From positions 1-27,862 of IMG/VR virus record IMGVR_UViG_3300025131_010687: DNA of 27,862 nucleotides. The stretch is one strand, 5' to 3'. This document shows, one piece after another, positions 15,777 to 23,888 of this stretch; position 1 is the first letter of the stretch; each line of letters opens with the position of its first letter. Made by a program: the position numbers and the translations under genes. The stretch is from a virus. Below the pieces are notes generated by a model that saw only the letters and a program-made list of their open reading frames with translations, was not told the DNA's origin and searched no databases.

Positions 15777-16549
15777 AATTATCTATTATAACCGCTGTTG
15801 GGCCCCTAAAGCACTATGAAAAATTTATTCCTCGATATATCGATAATGTAATGGCTCAAACTGTTTTTAGTGAATGCGAAATTATTGTAGTTTACATGGA
15901 ATGGGATGAGAAATTTACACAGTTAAATAAACTAAATAATGTTAAGTATATTCTTGACGACCAAGAAAAAGGCGCCTATAATGCTTGGAATATGGGAATC
16001 CAAGCTAGCAATGCACCCTATGTAACAAATTGGAATATTGACGACATTAGGCACCCCACTAGTTTGGAACGCCAAGCTACCATATTGGATAATAATTCTG
16101 ATATTGATTTAATCTACAATTATCACATGATAACTAATGATTGGGAAGAAACGTTTAAGAATCTTAATCCACACACAGAGCGGCATGTTAAATTTTATCC
16201 CGATGATGGACATGCAGTGGTCCATCAATGCTGCATGTGTGGACCAGATCCATTATGGAGGCGCGCCCTACACGATAAGGTAGGCTATTTTGATTATGAG
16301 AACTACCCTTCTATCGCGGATTGGGATATGTGGATTCGGATGGCCGACGCAGGGTGCAAGTTTAAACTTATTCCCTTACCACTGTGTCTTTTTTATGATG
16401 GTGATTCCAGCATTAGCCAACGTTTTCAATCTTCGCGAGAAGAAATAGAAAATAAAAAATTATACCAGCAGCACAAAGAGGGGTTTGATAACGTCTCTCC
16501 GGTTAAGTGGTCGATAGGACGCGTGTATATTAATGAAAAAAGTTATTAG
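15773..16549 (+). CDS. GT2-family glycosyltransferase
   Basis: This 258-residue protein begins MKLSIITAVGPLKHYEKFI, the first strand of GT-A fold GT2 enzymes. QEKGAYNAWNMGI precedes WNIDDIRHP (87-95), with D90-D91 in the nucleotide-sugar/metal site. ADWDMWIRMADAG (about 183-195) matches the GT2 acceptor/catalytic block, usually E/D-D-x-D. It overlaps the previous gene by ATGA and the next by 17 bases. No transmembrane segment is present, so it is soluble or loosely membrane associated. The sugar specificity is unknown. Confidence 0.87.
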   Translation: MKLSIITAVGPLKHYEKFIPRYIDNVMAQTVFSECEIIVVYMEWDEKFTQLNKLNNVKYILDDQEKGAYNAWNMGIQASNAPYVTNWNIDDIRHPTSLERQATILDNNSDIDLIYNYHMITNDWEETFKNLNPHTERHVKFYPDDGHAVVHQCCMCGPDPLWRRALHDKVGYFDYENYPSIADWDMWIRMADAGCKFKLIPLPLCLFYDGDSSISQRFQSSREEIENKKLYQQHKEGFDNVSPVKWSIGRVYINEKSY

Positions 16550-17186
16550 TTTTAGTTTGTGGGGCGACGATGAGAAATATACCATCGGCGCTATTCGCAA
16601 TGCACAATTGGCCTCCCAAGTATATCCTGAATGGGAAGCGCGCTTTTATTGTGGGACGTCAGTCCCCGTTTCTATCATAGATCAATTGCGCGAATTACAG
16701 GCCCATGTGATCATGATGGAAGAAGCAGGGGATTGGACTGGAATGTTCTGGCGCTTCCTCGCAATTGCCGACTCAGATGTAGAAATCATGATTTCGAGGG
16801 ACACTGATTCACGATTAAACACCAGAGAAAAAGCCGCAGTGGATGAATGGCTTGAAGGCCCCCAACTTTTTCATATTATGAGAGACCATCCATGGCATAA
16901 TGCCCCCATTTTAGGCGGAATGTGGGGCGCCCGCAAACCCTTGCTTCAGGACATGGCTCAGTTAATAGCCGAATATCAAAAAGGAGATTTTTGGCAAGTA
17001 GATCAAAATTTTCTAAGAGAAGTGGTAGCTCCTCGGGTCGAACATACTTTACATATTCATGATGAATTTTTTTCACGGAGTCCTTTTCCTACGGCTCGCA
17101 ATGGTGATGAATTTGTAGGACAGGTATTTGACGAAAGTGAACAAACCATCCAAGAACATATCGAGATTTTAAGGAGATATTTATGA
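16533..17186 (+). CDS. GT-A-like glycosyltransferase with RDTDSR motif
   Basis: This 217-residue protein starts KKVISFSLWGDDEKYTIGAI. It has GMFWRF (70-75), ISRDTDSRLNTRE (87-99, a DxD-type metal site) and ILGGMWGAR (about 126-134). The set is characteristic of a small family seen in capsule and phage sugar clusters. I have no enzyme characterisation in mind for it. It is annotated as glycosyltransferase-like from the DxD site and the genomic context. Its start lies within the last 17 bases of the GT2 gene. Confidence 0.75.
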   Translation: MKKVISFSLWGDDEKYTIGAIRNAQLASQVYPEWEARFYCGTSVPVSIIDQLRELQAHVIMMEEAGDWTGMFWRFLAIADSDVEIMISRDTDSRLNTREKAAVDEWLEGPQLFHIMRDHPWHNAPILGGMWGARKPLLQDMAQLIAEYQKGDFWQVDQNFLREVVAPRVEHTLHIHDEFFSRSPFPTARNGDEFVGQVFDESEQTIQEHIEILRRYL

Positions 17187-17842
17187 AACATGAACCCTAT
17201 GAATTATGGTGGGAAAATAATTTGGGAAAATCCTATGACCATGCAGGCACCCAACACGAAGCTCCCGATGAAGATGGGTTTATAACGTGGATGGGAGATC
17301 CTTTTGCTATGGATCGCCAACAGGTAAGGAGACTCCTAGATCCCAATATTAAAACATTTTTGGATGTGGGTTGCGGTGCGGCCCCCGAGTATATCGGACT
17401 GCAGCAGAGCCACCCCGACATTGAATACCATGGCGTCGATATTACTCCACGTTTAGTTTCGTATTGCACCAATAAGGGAATTGATGTGGTTTTTGGCACG
17501 GCGCGAAATCTGCCCTTTGATGATGCATCGATGGATGCTGTACATGCGCGCCATGTTCTAGAGCACATGGCAGATTTTAAAGAACCCTTAGCAGAATTCA
17601 TTAGAGTGGCCCGCCAAAAGGTTTATATAGCTTTTTTCATTTCTCCCATTTTAAGCCCCACCAGTCGCATTACTGATATATCACAATTGGACATTCCTTG
17701 TTATAATAATGCATATAGTTTGTCGGAAATAAAAGATTTTTTAGCGAGTAGCACTAAAGTAAAAAGCTATGAATGGTATAGTTTGGGAGGGCATAGTAAA
17801 TGTTTGCTATCCATAGATATAATAGATATAAAGAAAGCGTAA
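17183..17842 (+). CDS. Class I SAM-dependent methyltransferase
   Basis: This 219-residue protein overlaps the previous gene by ATGA and has AAGGAG before its start. Motif I is FLDVGCG (59-65), GVDIT (84-88) holds the acidic ribose-binding residue, NLPFDDASMD (109-118) is motif II/III and HVLEHM (124-129) is typical of Methyltransf_11 enzymes. Within the sugar cluster it probably methylates a sugar hydroxyl or a lipid-linked glycan, but this is inferred from location. A 60-base gap follows, containing only the next gene's ribosome binding site. Confidence 0.88.
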   Translation: MKHEPYELWWENNLGKSYDHAGTQHEAPDEDGFITWMGDPFAMDRQQVRRLLDPNIKTFLDVGCGAAPEYIGLQQSHPDIEYHGVDITPRLVSYCTNKGIDVVFGTARNLPFDDASMDAVHARHVLEHMADFKEPLAEFIRVARQKVYIAFFISPILSPTSRITDISQLDIPCYNNAYSLSEIKDFLASSTKVKSYEWYSLGGHSKCLLSIDIIDIKKA

Positions 17843-17902
17843 GCTGAATATTCAATACCCTCGCACTGTGTGAACAGCAACGAAAGAGAAGGAGTTATTA
17901 AA

Positions 17903-18445
17903 ATGATAAATGGACAAACGAGATTCGTGTTAGACGAACTGGCACAAGAAGGTATCAAATCCGTCTTAAATATAGGATTCAGATATGATTCAGATAAAAC
18001 TGTTAGAGATTCGGTTCACTCTAGGGGAGGAACTTTTTCTGTTTTAGAAGCGTATGGGCCTAATTGCGCAGATATGCGTATAAAAAATACTGCGGATACT
18101 GTGTATGAAAAAGATGTGCGAAACATTGCGGAGTTAGATGCGGAGTGGGATGCTATTATTTGGCTTCATGGTCCCGAACATGTTTATTGGAATGAATTTG
18201 TGGAGATACGAGAAGAGATTGAGAAAAAAGCTAAAAAACTTGTGCTCTATCAAGCTCCCATTGGAGAATATCCTCAAGACGCTCTTTATGGCAACCCATA
18301 TGAAAAACATGTGGAGGCCCTAACCCCAGAAATGTTCTGGCACCTTGGATATGAAATAGTAGTCCACAATGGTAAAAAAACCCATGCGTATGATTTTGTT
18401 GAAGGAGAGTTGACGTTTTCCGCGGTACACAGAGTGGAGGGTTAA
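17903..18445 (+). CDS. Methyltransferase-like protein
   Basis: This 180-residue protein starts at ATG 17903, with AAGGAG at 17889-17894. A GTG at 17870 in frame would put that site inside the coding region. It reads as a degenerate class I methyltransferase. SVLNIGFRYD occupies the place of motif I, EAYGPNCADM the acidic second strand, and DAIIWLHGPEHVYW the place of the usual HxxEH block. NIGFRYD lacks the classical GxG glycines, so SAM binding may be altered. A small class of such proteins occurs next to phage glycosyltransferases. A sugar-modifying role is inferred. Confidence 0.7.
   Translation: MINGQTRFVLDELAQEGIKSVLNIGFRYDSDKTVRDSVHSRGGTFSVLEAYGPNCADMRIKNTADTVYEKDVRNIAELDAEWDAIIWLHGPEHVYWNEFVEIREEIEKKAKKLVLYQAPIGEYPQDALYGNPYEKHVEALTPEMFWHLGYEIVVHNGKKTHAYDFVEGELTFSAVHRVEG
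18436..18440 (+). promoter_or_regulatory. Strong ribosome binding site for a TTG start
   Basis: GGAGG lies five bases before TTG 18446, inside the end of the previous coding region. It decides the start of the following glycosyltransferase gene, which has no ATG at this position. Confidence 0.7.
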
Positions 18446-19300
18446 TTGTCAAAACTTTTAATAATTCAAGAAAATGGTCGTCATGACGCCAATCGTCATA
18501 TGCGAGAGTGTTTTTCACTTCAACATGGGCTCGCTTCGCATGGTATCGAATCGATTATTTGGGGTCTCGGCCACGACAATTTCTCTATTCCTTTTGAAGA
18601 TATAGTTGCAGATTGTGATGCCATCTTATCAATTGAGAATTATGATACCGGGTGGATGCCAAGCTTGGCCGACATAAAAAAAACCAAGTTGTTTTGGAGC
18701 ATCGACTCTCATTGTGCGCTTCGACAACATCAACATTTTTGCCACCATGCTAAAATTGATATTCTTTTGAACTCTACGCCTCATTATAATCAATTTTATT
18801 CTAATTTAGTTAAAAAACGAGTGTGGTTTCCCAATGCAGTGGATTTAAGATGGTTTAGCCCGTTGGAGTGCGAAAAAAAGCACGATGTAGGGTTTTGCGG
18901 AAGCTTGATTCACGATAGAAAACAGTGGCTTAACACCATTCACCAGCAACTACCAGTACGCGTGGGTACGGGAATATTAGGCCGCGCAATGATTGAAGAG
19001 GTTAATTCTTATCGGGTGTCACTTAATAAGTCAATTGATATAGACATACCATATAGAGTTTTTGAGATGACGGCATGCCGCTTACCTTTGGTGACAAATT
19101 ATGTTCCCAACTTGGAGAGACTCTATGAACTGGGAAAAGAAATCGAAGTATATCAAACAGTTGAGGAATTGATTGCGACGACGACACGATTATTAGAAAA
19201 CGAGGAAGAGCGCCACGCATTGGCGCAAGCGGGATATGCTCGCACATTAAGAGACCATAACTATGAAATACGAGCGCGTCAATTAGTGGGACTTTTTTAA
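18446..19300 (+). CDS. CgeB-like GT-B glycosyltransferase (TTG start)
   Basis: This 284-residue protein starts with TTG directly after the previous stop, supported by GGAGG. The fold is GT-B with an N-terminal strand KLLIIQENGRHD and the C-terminal block PYRVFEMTACRLPLVTNYV (202-220), then YARTLRDHNYEIRARQLV (264-281). That pair is the signature of CgeB/Glyco_trans_1_2 glycosyltransferases. DVGFCGSL (147-154) starts the second domain. At 284 residues it is shorter than usual GT-B enzymes, so the N-terminal domain is reduced. Its stop TAA overlaps the next ATG by one base. Confidence 0.83.
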   Translation: MSKLLIIQENGRHDANRHMRECFSLQHGLASHGIESIIWGLGHDNFSIPFEDIVADCDAILSIENYDTGWMPSLADIKKTKLFWSIDSHCALRQHQHFCHHAKIDILLNSTPHYNQFYSNLVKKRVWFPNAVDLRWFSPLECEKKHDVGFCGSLIHDRKQWLNTIHQQLPVRVGTGILGRAMIEEVNSYRVSLNKSIDIDIPYRVFEMTACRLPLVTNYVPNLERLYELGKEIEVYQTVEELIATTTRLLENEEERHALAQAGYARTLRDHNYEIRARQLVGLF

Positions 19301-20103
19301 TGCCAGACTTTCATATTCAAGAAATATCTCATTTCGCCGAGGATGCACATTATTCATCCTCTTTGTTAGCCGTTCAACATCATATGGGCCTAGGCGATCA
19401 TATACATTTATCCGGGCTCGTGCGCTATACAGTGGTGGAATTGGGTTTCGAGGAAGTGCTTTTGTTTTGCAAAGAAGTTTATTATCAAACAATGACTAGG
19501 CTTTATGCGGACGACGAACGGATAACAGTAGTATCAGTGGGAGACATTTATGGAGGCTTGTCGGAAACTGGTTTAGTAAGAAAACACCTTGAAAGTCTTG
19601 GCAGATCGTGTGTTTATCTGCGCTTAGGCTTTGAGCGCTATCCCGGGCAACTAGCTAACAAATTTGGCTATCCGAGTTTCATTTTTTATGATTTGGCTTG
19701 TATTTCTCGCGACGTACGATGGGAATATTTTAAATTTTCACGCAACCGTCGCGAAGAAAGCCGCCTTTATAAAAAATTGAATCCAAAGGACGTCCCTTAT
19801 ATTTTTGTACATGATGACCCATCTCGCGGCTTTAATATCCCCCTTGAAAGAGTGCTAAAAGCCTCCCCTTTTGCGGACGACAAGCTAGTAATTCGAAATG
19901 ACATGTCCGAAAATATATTAGATTTTGGCGCTATTTTAGAGAATTCCGCGGAGATTCATTGTATGGGGAGCGCTCTATTTTGTTTGGCGGATATGTTATC
20001 TCTAGAGCATCCAAGTTGTTTTTATCACAATATCCGGCCCGTATTCTCTGAATCAGAAATATTACACCAGGACACTCGAAACGAATGGAGTTGGGTACCG
20101 TAA
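19300..20103 (+). CDS. Putative GT-B-like glycosyltransferase
   Basis: This 267-residue protein has HHMGLGDHIHLSGLVR (27-42). The MGLGDxIxxxGLVR loop is the acceptor-side glycine loop seen in small GT-B-like proteins of viral and bacterial sugar clusters, related in style to heptosyltransferase/GT9 enzymes. Near the end, EIHCMGSALFCLADML resembles the donor-side ExxxxSxxxxxAxxL segment. The middle part has basic residues (KFSRNRREES). The family is recognised mainly by these two blocks, so the exact class is uncertain. Confidence 0.6.
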   Translation: MPDFHIQEISHFAEDAHYSSSLLAVQHHMGLGDHIHLSGLVRYTVVELGFEEVLLFCKEVYYQTMTRLYADDERITVVSVGDIYGGLSETGLVRKHLESLGRSCVYLRLGFERYPGQLANKFGYPSFIFYDLACISRDVRWEYFKFSRNRREESRLYKKLNPKDVPYIFVHDDPSRGFNIPLERVLKASPFADDKLVIRNDMSENILDFGAILENSAEIHCMGSALFCLADMLSLEHPSCFYHNIRPVFSESEILHQDTRNEWSWVP

Positions 20104-20540
20104 TGGAGAAGCTACTTCAAATAGACGAAGGAAACAAGTCGTTGATCGAAGAGTTTCAGCGGACAGCCGGTTCCTCGTTAAAAACATTTAGATATTTTGA
20201 ATCTCGGCCGGTGGACATCATCCAACAGCACTTGATAACATATATTATGACAGGTGAAAGTGGCGAAATCATCGGCTATGGCCATTTAGACCTGGAAGAC
20301 AACGTTGTCTGGCTTGGAATATGTATAGTAGAAACTCAGTTGCGTTCCGGTTACGGGAAAAAAATGATGAAGGCTTTAATCGCTTTTGCTGATAACAACT
20401 CTGTTCAGACGATCACTTTGTCGGTTGACAAAAAAAACGAAGCAGCGTACGCGCTATATAAAAGCTTAGGCTTCCAGAGAACCGGTCATGATAAAACAGT
20501 GTACTTTATGAAATTAGAATTAGGAGAAACAGATGGCTGA
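20103..20540 (+). CDS. GNAT-family N-acetyltransferase
   Basis: This 145-residue protein starts at ATG 20103, overlapping the previous TAA. An ATG at 20085 in frame lies inside the previous gene. Motif A, LRSGYGKKMM (80-89), is the acetyl-CoA pyrophosphate loop (R/Q-xx-G-x-G/A). NEAAYALYKSLGF (112-124) is motif B of GNAT enzymes. In this cluster the obvious amine substrate would be an amino sugar such as perosamine, giving an N-acyl derivative, but the acceptor is inferred. It overlaps the next gene by eight bases. Confidence 0.85.
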   Translation: MEKLLQIDEGNKSLIEEFQRTAGSSLKTFRYFESRPVDIIQQHLITYIMTGESGEIIGYGHLDLEDNVVWLGICIVETQLRSGYGKKMMKALIAFADNNSVQTITLSVDKKNEAAYALYKSLGFQRTGHDKTVYFMKLELGETDG

Positions 20541-20841
20541 TACATTGGGCGGTTTAATTGATAAACTAATCACGGTTGATATGAAGATGTGGAATAATCA
20601 GGAATTTCTTTATGAGGTAAGGAAAATGAGCTTTAAAGAATTTGAAAAAAAGTTTACCACCACGGAAAATGCACGAAATGAACTGTTTGAGTCTATAAAA
20701 AAATGCTGCGATCTAAACGCACAAAGAAATCAACTCATTGATGAGGTAGATGAAAAAATTGTAGAAATGATGGGAGCTTATATCGCGGGGAAAGACTTAG
20801 ATGACGGAAAATACATTCAACGCAAACACAAGACCTATTAG
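20533..20841 (+). CDS. Small helical protein, unknown function
   Basis: This 102-residue protein starts within the end of the acetyltransferase gene, after TTAGGAGAA. The N-terminus TLGGLIDKLITVDMKMWNNQ resembles small all-helical proteins, sometimes named DUF4254-like, that often lie in glycosyltransferase clusters. The rest is charged and helical (KEFEKKFTTTENARNELFES, NQLIDEVDEKI). I cannot state a reaction. It may be a partner or regulator of a neighbouring sugar enzyme. Confidence 0.65.
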   Translation: MADTLGGLIDKLITVDMKMWNNQEFLYEVRKMSFKEFEKKFTTTENARNELFESIKKCCDLNAQRNQLIDEVDEKIVEMMGAYIAGKDLDDGKYIQRKHKTY

Positions 20842-20856
20842 GACAAAACACACGAA

Positions 20857-21531
20857 ATGAAAAAATGTTTTTATATACGTATAACTAAAAATGCCTGTCA
20901 AACGGTTTTTCATTTGTTTAAGAATGAAAGGGGCTTCATAAATCCCCATGCAGGCCCTACCCCGTATTATCGTAGTCCGATTGATGAATCTTTGGCACGC
21001 GAGAAAGATCGCAATTTATATCCTTTTGATTTTGAGCGGAGTGATGTGATTACGTTTAGTTTTGTGCGCAATCCTTATGATCGTGCCGTTTCTTCTTGGA
21101 AACATAGTCTTCGGGAAAACTGGACCACGTTGAAGTTTTTGGATTATTTAAAAAGGCTCCCGGCGTTAATTCCAGCCCAATCGGATTCTTTGAATGACAA
21201 TGATTATGCAATTAGACGCCATACAATGCCTCAATACCAATGGCTCAGTAATCAAGGGGGAGAGTATATTGTAGATTTTATTGGGCGGGTGGAGCACTTA
21301 ACTGAACATGTACGCTTTTTTGGAAAAAAAATGGGGATGGAAACTTTTCCTTCTTCGCTGGGGCGACTTAACTCTTCGCGCCCTGTCAATGATGGGTATG
21401 TTAAATATTATTCCTCTGAAGAAAAAAAATATGTAGAAGAAATTTATGGAAGGGATATCCATCAATTTGGATATGAGTTTGGCGCCCCCGAGCCGTCAAG
21501 TGTTTGTTACTCGCGCCTAGGAGGAGAATAA
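20857..21531 (+). CDS. PAPS-dependent sulfotransferase (Sulfotransfer_2-like)
   Basis: This 224-residue protein has FYIRITKNACQTV at its start, in the place of the 5'-phosphosulfate-binding loop (usual form IPKxGxTS, here ITKNACQT with K11). FSFVRNPYDRAVSSW (68-81) is the 3'-phosphate-binding block with R71 and S79. DFIGRVEHL follows in the usual position. These are the marks of Golgi-type carbohydrate sulfotransferase-like enzymes. They move sulfate from PAPS to a sugar hydroxyl. The APS kinase at 25199-25933 would supply PAPS. The upstream ribosome binding site is weak (AGGA, 14 bases away). Confidence 0.83.
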   Translation: MKKCFYIRITKNACQTVFHLFKNERGFINPHAGPTPYYRSPIDESLAREKDRNLYPFDFERSDVITFSFVRNPYDRAVSSWKHSLRENWTTLKFLDYLKRLPALIPAQSDSLNDNDYAIRRHTMPQYQWLSNQGGEYIVDFIGRVEHLTEHVRFFGKKMGMETFPSSLGRLNSSRPVNDGYVKYYSSEEKKYVEEIYGRDIHQFGYEFGAPEPSSVCYSRLGGE

Positions 21532-21538
21532 GAGAAAT

Positions 21539-22774
21539 ATGACTATGCGAATTCCCGCTGCTTGTGTCGTACATGAGCTAGGATATGTGGTGTTAGACGA
21601 TGAAACGAGAAAAGCCTATCGTGTGGTCACACACCCAGTGTTCGAGTTTATAACTTCAGAGGCTTATAAGAAGAAAGAAAATGAATATTGGCCAGCAACG
21701 CGACCCGTTTCTGTGACTCATGAATTATTTAAAGATGATGCCACTTACAAAACTGTTGAAGTGGACTACGTGGATCATATGGTATATTGGCCCGAAATGT
21801 CCGCGCGGGATATTAAAATGTGTCTTTTGTTTTTGTGTGATGTTTCAAAATATTTGGCGCAAAACAATTTGTGTTTGGGATCCCACATGTGGAATATTAC
21901 ATTGACCGGTGGACGCCCCCTTCTTATAGATTTAGGTGATTTTTTTCATGGCGTAAACAAACAATATGTTTATCGCACCATCGTTAGTCATCTAGTTCCT
22001 CCTTTCACGGATAATCATACCCCTTTGCGTCCCGAAAAATGGATGACAAACTATGATGAAATATTGGTTCAAATAAAGAACATTGAGGGTCTGGTTCGAA
22101 CACCGTCAGCCAGCGGCGTTCAAATTGCCGAAGAATTAAAACGTTGCTTGTCCAATATTATCCCTCGCGAAGCTTCCCATATTTGGGATAGTTATCCGGC
22201 ACAAAAAAAGATGCCCACTGACATTGAAACTTTAGAAAGTTACGCCCAGAACATGCGTCCCAATTTGTGCGCTAGGATTAAGCAAAAAGCCCCCCAGACC
22301 CTTTTGGATTTGGGCTGCGCGCGAGGATTGTATTCTCTTTTCGCTGCAATTCAGGGCGCTTCGGTAGTAGGTCTTGATTATAGCCATGAAATGATAGGGG
22401 ACGCCAATCAGAAAAGTGCCGCTTTAAAATTAAAATGCCACTTTGCTTTCATAGATTTGCTTGACATTAAAAAATGGGGGTTAGGAGGCGGTTATGGAGA
22501 TTGTCTATCACGCTTTAAAAGCGATGCGGTTATCGCCCCCGCGTTGATTCACCACGTGCATGGGAAAAATAAACCTCTCGAAATATTGATCACGGAGTGG
22601 GCAAACGCCGCCACGCAATGGATTATGGTAGAGTATATTCCTCTCGATGTTAATAATCAACCAATCGACTTAAACACGATAACGGACACTTTACATGACC
22701 TAGGATTTAAAAATATAGATATATTGAATTCTCATCCTGCCCCTAGGAAGTGGATTTTTGCAGAAAAGACTTAA
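21539..22774 (+). CDS. Kinase-like domain fused to SAM methyltransferase (NoeA-like)
   Basis: This 411-residue protein has two parts. The N-terminal 190 residues carry GSHMWNITLTGGRPLLIDLG (114-133), which matches the HxxN...D-x-G pattern of kinase-like folds. H116, W118, N119 and D131 are visible, and this form (HxWN...VxxD.G) is found next to methyltransferases such as the nodulation protein NoeA. The C-terminal domain has motif I LLDLGCARG (255-263), VVGLDYS (276-282) and a motif IV-like AVIAPALIHHVHG. AGGAGGAG lies 12 bases before the ATG. A second in-frame ATG is at 21545. It probably methylates a glycan. The role of the kinase-like part is unknown. Confidence 0.82.
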   Translation: MTMRIPAACVVHELGYVVLDDETRKAYRVVTHPVFEFITSEAYKKKENEYWPATRPVSVTHELFKDDATYKTVEVDYVDHMVYWPEMSARDIKMCLLFLCDVSKYLAQNNLCLGSHMWNITLTGGRPLLIDLGDFFHGVNKQYVYRTIVSHLVPPFTDNHTPLRPEKWMTNYDEILVQIKNIEGLVRTPSASGVQIAEELKRCLSNIIPREASHIWDSYPAQKKMPTDIETLESYAQNMRPNLCARIKQKAPQTLLDLGCARGLYSLFAAIQGASVVGLDYSHEMIGDANQKSAALKLKCHFAFIDLLDIKKWGLGGGYGDCLSRFKSDAVIAPALIHHVHGKNKPLEILITEWANAATQWIMVEYIPLDVNNQPIDLNTITDTLHDLGFKNIDILNSHPAPRKWIFAEKT

Positions 22775-22787
22775 AGATATTTGACTT

Positions 22788-23888
22788 ATGATTCCTATTT
22801 ATAAACCTTATTTGCCTTCTCACTCGCTGAGACATGCGCATGCCGCGATTGACTCTACGTGGATCTCTTTTAACGGCCCATACGTGGAGCGCGCAACAGA
22901 GAAGTTGCGCGAATTATTAGGAGTGAAATATGTCCAGCTTGTCAACAATGGCACCGCAGCTACTCATTTAGTAGCGAAAGGGCTTTTTTATAAGCATCCC
23001 AATATCACTAAAGTTATTGTACCTAATAATGTGTATGTCGCTGCATGGAATGCTTTTGTTTATGATAAAAACTTTGATCTTGTGCCCATCGATGCTGATG
23101 TGGCAACCTGGAATATGAACATCGAGGCCGCAAGTCATTTATTAGATGACAATAATACAGCGCTGTACGCGGTACATAATTTAGGCAATACAATTAACAT
23201 TCCGGCACTTAAGCGTAGATTTGGGAAGTGCGTCTTTGTAGAAGATAATTGCGAAGGGTTTATGGGAACCTACGAAGGAAAGTATTCTGGTACCGAATCT
23301 TTGGCCTCTTCAGTGTCTTTTTTTGGCAATAAAACAATCACTTCAGGAGAGGGCGGCGCCGTTATTACCAACGATGAAGACGTTTTTAAACATGTCAAAT
23401 CCGTTCACGGCCAAGGACAGGCACCAACTAAAAAATACATTCATGATAGACTTGGCCATAACTATAGAATGACAAATGTGCAAGCTGCGATTTTATTAGG
23501 CCAGTTAGAAATCTTACCAGAAATTTTAGAAAAGAAGAAGAATATATTTGATTTTTACAAAAAAGAATTTGCTCTGATGAGAAATGTTGAAGTTCAACAA
23601 GTCGAAGAGGGGTGCACTCCTTCCAACTGGATGATGGGAGTGCGCCTACGATCTAGGGGAGGTTACGCCTCTTTGCAGAATTTTCTCGCTGATAAGGGCA
23701 TTGACTCACGACCGATGTTTTATCCCATGTCTTCGCACTCTCATTTGAAACATGTTGCTTCCCCCACCAGGGAAAAGGGGGCTAAAATACTTCACAAAGA
23801 GGGTGCAATTCTCCCCTCCTTCCCTGAATTAACGCATAATGAACTTGTCCACATTGTGGCTTCTATTGAGGAATACGCCAACAAATGA
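22788..23888 (+). CDS. DegT/DnrJ/EryC1/StrS aminotransferase, GDP-perosamine synthase-like
   Basis: This 366-residue PLP enzyme of normal length has VNNGTAATHL (52-61) as phosphate-binding region, VEDNCEG (151-157) with D153 and SFFGNKTITSGEGGAV (177-192) with K182 as the internal aldimine lysine. SFFGNKTIT(T/S)GEGG is the typical sequence of GDP-4-keto-6-deoxymannose 4-aminotransferase (Per/RfbE). GDP-mannose 4,6-dehydratase, which makes its substrate, is encoded by the next gene, with ATGA overlap. The combination points to GDP-perosamine. The family also includes other sugar aminotransferases, so the exact product needs a test. HNYRMTNVQAAILLGQLE is the usual downstream conserved block. 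Confidence 0.87.
   Translation: MIPIYKPYLPSHSLRHAHAAIDSTWISFNGPYVERATEKLRELLGVKYVQLVNNGTAATHLVAKGLFYKHPNITKVIVPNNVYVAAWNAFVYDKNFDLVPIDADVATWNMNIEAASHLLDDNNTALYAVHNLGNTINIPALKRRFGKCVFVEDNCEGFMGTYEGKYSGTESLASSVSFFGNKTITSGEGGAVITNDEDVFKHVKSVHGQGQAPTKKYIHDRLGHNYRMTNVQAAILLGQLEILPEILEKKKNIFDFYKKEFALMRNVEVQQVEEGCTPSNWMMGVRLRSRGGYASLQNFLADKGIDSRPMFYPMSSHSHLKHVASPTREKGAKILHKEGAILPSFPELTHNELVHIVASIEEYANK

Noticed and set aside
17233-17601. 122-residue minus-strand open frame
   Set aside because: It is a shadow of the methyltransferase gene, whose motifs are clear on the + strand.
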